From an uncultured Ruminococcus sp. (GTDB taxonomy: Bacteria; Bacillota; Clostridia; Oscillospirales; Acutalibacteraceae), in assembly GCA_902783065.1 (NCBI GenBank), contig CACZPV010000087.1:1-15619 (forward strand): DNA of 15,619 nt. The letters run 5' to 3'. Of this stretch, positions 13,932 to 15,619 are shown in pieces. The notes beneath the pieces were generated by a model. That model searched no databases, had not been told where the DNA came from, and worked only from the letters and a program-made list of their open reading frames with translations. How positions within the stretch are numbered: position 1 is the first letter of the stretch; every line of letters starts with the position of its first letter. A program made the position numbers and the translations under genes.

Positions 13932-14450
13932 CTAACCAATCATCCTGGTAACCGCACAGGCGGTAATTATACCGCAAAAATCTGCTGTCAGTGCTGCCGG
14001 AACGGTATGACGTGTTTTCTTAATGCCTGCAGCACCGTAATAAACGGCAATTGCATAAAAAGTTGTTTCTGTGGAGCCAGCCATAACAGATGCAGTTTTT
14101 CCGATAAGACTGTCAGGACCGTTGTTTTCTAAAATGGACGAAAGAATTGCTGTTGCACCGCTCCCTGATACCGGACGGATCAGTCCCAACGGTAAAACCT
14201 CGGGCGGAATACCGACAGCGTGACAAAAAGGAGAAAGGGCATCAGCAGTAAGTTCAAAGAATCCTGATGCTGACAGCATATTTACACCAATTACCAGTCC
14301 GATCAAGGAAGGGGCAACAGAAATCAGAGAGGAAATTCCTTCTTTTGCTCCTTCCTTAAAGCTTTCAAAGATATCAATTCGCTTGACAGCTCCGGCAAGG
14401 ACAATGGCTGAAATGACAAAGGGAACAGCGTAAATACCTATTTTATCCAT
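13932..14450 (-). CDS. spmB: Spore maturation protein B
   Basis: A 172-residue membrane protein of the nucleoside-recognition ('Gate') family. Strings such as FKEGAKEGISSLISVAPSLIGLVIGVNML, LGLIRPVSGSGATAIL and MAGSTETTFYAIAVYYGAAGIKKTRHTVPAAL fit SpmB closely. About four to five membrane segments are evident. In Bacillus, SpmA and SpmB are needed for proper spore-core dehydration; the transported molecule is unknown. The ATG (14450) lies inside the end of spmA, giving an 8-bp overlap with a GGAGGAG site in spmA, so the two are coupled. Presence of the pair suggests sporulation ability or ancestry, although spmAB also persist in strains not known to sporulate. Confidence 0.93.
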   Translation of the reverse strand: MDKIGIYAVPFVISAIVLAGAVKRIDIFESFKEGAKEGISSLISVAPSLIGLVIGVNMLSASGFFELTADALSPFCHAVGIPPEVLPLGLIRPVSGSGATAILSSILENNGPDSLIGKTASVMAGSTETTFYAIAVYYGAAGIKKTRHTVPAALTADFCGIITACAVTRMIG

Positions 14451-15036
14451 TCTGGACTCCTCCGTTTCTGTTTAAGGCGGCGGTAACAATGATTCCAGCC
14501 AATAGCGCAAGTGCAGAACTAATCCATACCAACGGAAGAATACTGTAAGGATCGGTACTGCCTGCTGCTTTTCGAAGTGCTGCGGTTGAGGCAGGAATTA
14601 TTTGTACCGAAGCAGTATTAATGACAACAAACATTATCATAGAATTATTTGGTTTATCTCCCAGACGGTTGTGTTTTTGCATTTCTTTCATGGCTTTGAT
14701 GCCGAGGGGAGTTGCTGCATTACCCAGTCCCAGCATATTGGCGGTTATATTTGCACTCACGGCTTTCAGCGCACTGCTATCTTTTGCATAGTCGGGCATG
14801 AGCTTTGACAGGACAGGGGATAAAATTCCGGCTATACCAGCAGATATACCGCTTTTATCGGCAATTTTCATTATCCCTGTCCACAAACACATGACACCTG
14901 CCATTGAAAACAGAAGACTGATGGATTTATCAGCTCCTTCTGTAATTGCTGCGGCAAGAATTGCGCTTCTTCCGGTAATGAACGAACATATTACACTTCC
15001 CACAATCATTAGTACCCAAATATAACTCAGCAGCAT
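14443..15036 (-). CDS. spmA: Spore maturation protein A
   Basis: A 197-residue membrane protein with the SpmA/nucleoside-recognition pattern. After an N-terminal membrane helix come AAITEGADKSISLLFSMAGVMCLWTGIMKIADKSG, then the well conserved LSPVLSKLMPD and SANITANMLGLGNAATPLGIKAMKEMQ, and the NTASVQIIPASTAALRKAAGS segment. It works with SpmB in spore maturation. An in-frame GTG at 15042 would lengthen it by two residues, but AAGGAG at 15042-15047 overlaps that codon and sits 5 bases before the ATG at 15036, so the ATG is preferred. A TATAAT about 180 bp upstream on the same strand is a possible promoter. Confidence 0.93.
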   Translation of the reverse strand: MLLSYIWVLMIVGSVICSFITGRSAILAAAITEGADKSISLLFSMAGVMCLWTGIMKIADKSGISAGIAGILSPVLSKLMPDYAKDSSALKAVSANITANMLGLGNAATPLGIKAMKEMQKHNRLGDKPNNSMIMFVVINTASVQIIPASTAALRKAAGSTDPYSILPLVWISSALALLAGIIVTAALNRNGGVQNG

Positions 15037-15139
15037 GATCACTCCTTTTGATCTATAAATTTTCCGGCATACCGGCGAAATGTTCTCTGCTTGCCATCCT
15101 TCCCGGCAATGTCGTTAACTGAATTAATAAAGTTACGAT

Positions 15140-15158
15140 CAAGCCTTTTAAAGGCTTG
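15140..15158. repeat. Perfect palindrome in the spmA upstream region
   Basis: CAAGCCTTT, one T, AAAGGCTTG: nine-base arms with a one-base centre. The centre is too tight for an RNA hairpin loop without opening pairs, so an operator is more likely than a terminator. Confidence 0.65.
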
Positions 15159-15214
15159 CAGTTTCAAATGGGTTTCTTTAGCATGCAAATACGATAGTTA
15201 CATATTATTATTGT

Positions 15215-15220
15215 ATTATA
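15215..15220 (-). promoter_or_regulatory. Possible -10 element for spmAB
   Basis: TATAAT on the minus strand with only a poor -35 (GTGCAA at 17 bp). It would give a leader of about 170 nt containing the palindrome at 15140-15158. Sporulation genes often use alternative sigma factors, so the real promoter may differ. Confidence 0.3.
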
Positions 15221-15454
15221 CTATAATTACCGTTAAATTGCACATGTAGCTGAATCTCATAAACAAATAAAGTGATATCTATACAATCTATTGTACAAAA
15301 GTATCTTTTTACCTTAATTTTCAAAAAACGACAAATTTTGGCATTTTTTAATAAAATAGCCATTTTCGGATATAAAATCTTACATATATTTTGTAAAATA
15401 ATTATGGGAAATGGCGAAAATGACACAATTTTACATTTTTTTTACTATTCTCTA

Positions 15455-15484
15455 TTGACAAAGTAAGTGTTTACATAGTAATAT
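15455..15484 (+). promoter_or_regulatory. SigA-type promoter for the AbrB/SpoVT-type gene
   Basis: Perfect TTGACA (15455-15460), an 18-bp spacer and TAATAT (15479-15484). The predicted start near 15491 lies about 50 bp before the start codon and falls at the left edge of an inverted repeat. Confidence 0.7.
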
Positions 15485-15489
15485 GAAAG

Positions 15490-15511
15490 TACAACAATTG
15501 GTATTATTGTA
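15490..15511. promoter_or_regulatory. Operator-like inverted repeat over the transcript start
   Basis: TACAACAAT (15490-15498), TGGT, ATTATTGTA (15503-15511): nine-base arms with one mismatch, placed just downstream of the -10 where a bound repressor would block transcription. The half-site TACAAT/ATTGTA recurs as a perfect dyad at 15282-15295. Autoregulation by the downstream product is a plausible inference, not shown. Confidence 0.45.
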
Positions 15512-15539
15512 TCAGTTGAATTATAAGGGAGGTTTTACT

Positions 15540-15619
15540 ATGAGAGCTATCGGATGTGTAAGACAAATTGACAAGCTCGGAAGACTGGTGCTTCCTTCAG
15601 ACATCAGAAAATCACTCAA
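15540..15619 (+). CDS. AbrB/SpoVT-family transition regulator, first 26 codons only
   Basis: Partial gene that runs off the right edge. The 26 visible residues include VRQIDKLGRLVLPSDIRKSL, the swapped-hairpin DNA-binding motif of the AbrB/MazE/SpoVT superfamily (compare the general pattern V-R-x-I-D-x-L-G-R-[LIV]-V-[LI]-P-x-[DE]-[LI]-R). Such proteins bind DNA as dimers or tetramers. AbrB represses transition-state genes during growth, while SpoVT acts in the forespore. The visible N terminus cannot separate the two; a C-terminal GAF-like domain would mark SpoVT. Start ATG at 15540 follows AAGGGAGGT (15525-15533) with a 6-base gap. It is divergent from spmAB. Confidence 0.88.
   Translation, partial: MRAIGCVRQIDKLGRLVLPSDIRKSL

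Larger units (their letters stand above)
15037..15539. other. Divergent intergenic region between spmA and the AbrB/SpoVT-type gene
   Basis: 503 bp without a gene, increasingly AT-rich to the right. On the spmA side is a perfect palindrome (15140-15158) and a minus-strand TATAAT (15220-15215). On the right side are a dyad TACAAT-CT-ATTGTA (15282-15295), separated CATTTTCG / CGAAAATG arms (15361-15368 and 15414-15421), the promoter at 15455-15484 and a dyad over its start point. The open frames here (15208-15426 minus, 15272-15466 plus) are low-complexity AT-rich frames without ribosome binding sites. Confidence 0.55.

Noticed and set aside
15037..15042. GTG at 15042 as the spmA start
   Set aside because: The ribosome binding site AAGGAG overlaps it and is correctly spaced for the ATG at 15036.
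15327..15334. Spo0A box upstream of the AbrB/SpoVT-type gene (TTGTCGTT on the minus strand; a similar string lies near 11540)
   Set aside because: It matches only 6 of 8 positions of TTGTCGAA in AT-rich DNA, which is too weak to call.

Overview
The window looks like a chromosomal core region of a low-to-moderate GC, Gram-positive anaerobe of the class Clostridia, most likely a Ruminococcus-like member of the Oscillospiraceae. The grounds are strong GGAGG-type ribosome binding sites, a zapA gene joined to a U32 peptidase-family gene, an mreB-mreC-mreD-pbp2 cluster, spmA-spmB, an AbrB/SpoVT-type regulator, and a secreted protein built from bacterial Ig-like domains. The genus is inferred from gene content and style, not from a marker gene.

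Layout, left to right. The 5' part of a glycogen phosphorylase gene runs leftward off the window (1-1040), with a good promoter about 300 bp upstream of its start. Rightward then come zapA and a U32-family gene that overlap by 4 bp, a short spacer with five phased GTTGAAAA-type repeats, and dut (dUTPase). A 483-bp gap follows; it holds a good promoter and a structured RNA-like element, and leads into mreB, mreC, mreD and a class B penicillin-binding protein (PBP2/MrdA). Together these encode the cell-wall elongation machinery. GC-rich hairpins sit between mreB and mreC and between mreD and pbp2. After pbp2 is a second RNA-like element, colinear with the one before mreB, which ends in a strong terminator.

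Leftward genes follow: mgsA (methylglyoxal synthase), a MinD-like ATPase, a secreted protein with five Ig-like modules and a CAP-type C-terminal domain, and spmB/spmA (spore maturation, overlapping by 8 bp). The window ends with the first 26 codons of a rightward AbrB/SpoVT-type DNA-binding protein, whose promoter overlaps an inverted repeat.

Most of the coding content is ordinary housekeeping: division (ZapA, MinD-like), elongation (MreBCD, PBP2), nucleotide hygiene (dUTPase) and carbon storage/overflow (glycogen phosphorylase, methylglyoxal synthase). The most interesting unexplained signal is the pair of related RNA-like elements flanking the mre-pbp2 cluster (about 4955-5121 and 9913-10139). 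They share, in the same order, a -10-like string, a pyrimidine/purine hairpin, a 20-of-24-identical block, TGATTGATC and CGGGAA. I could not assign them to a known RNA family. Secondary points are a CAP domain that appears to have lost its conserved His/Glu residues, and a MinD-like protein that ends before the usual membrane-targeting helix.
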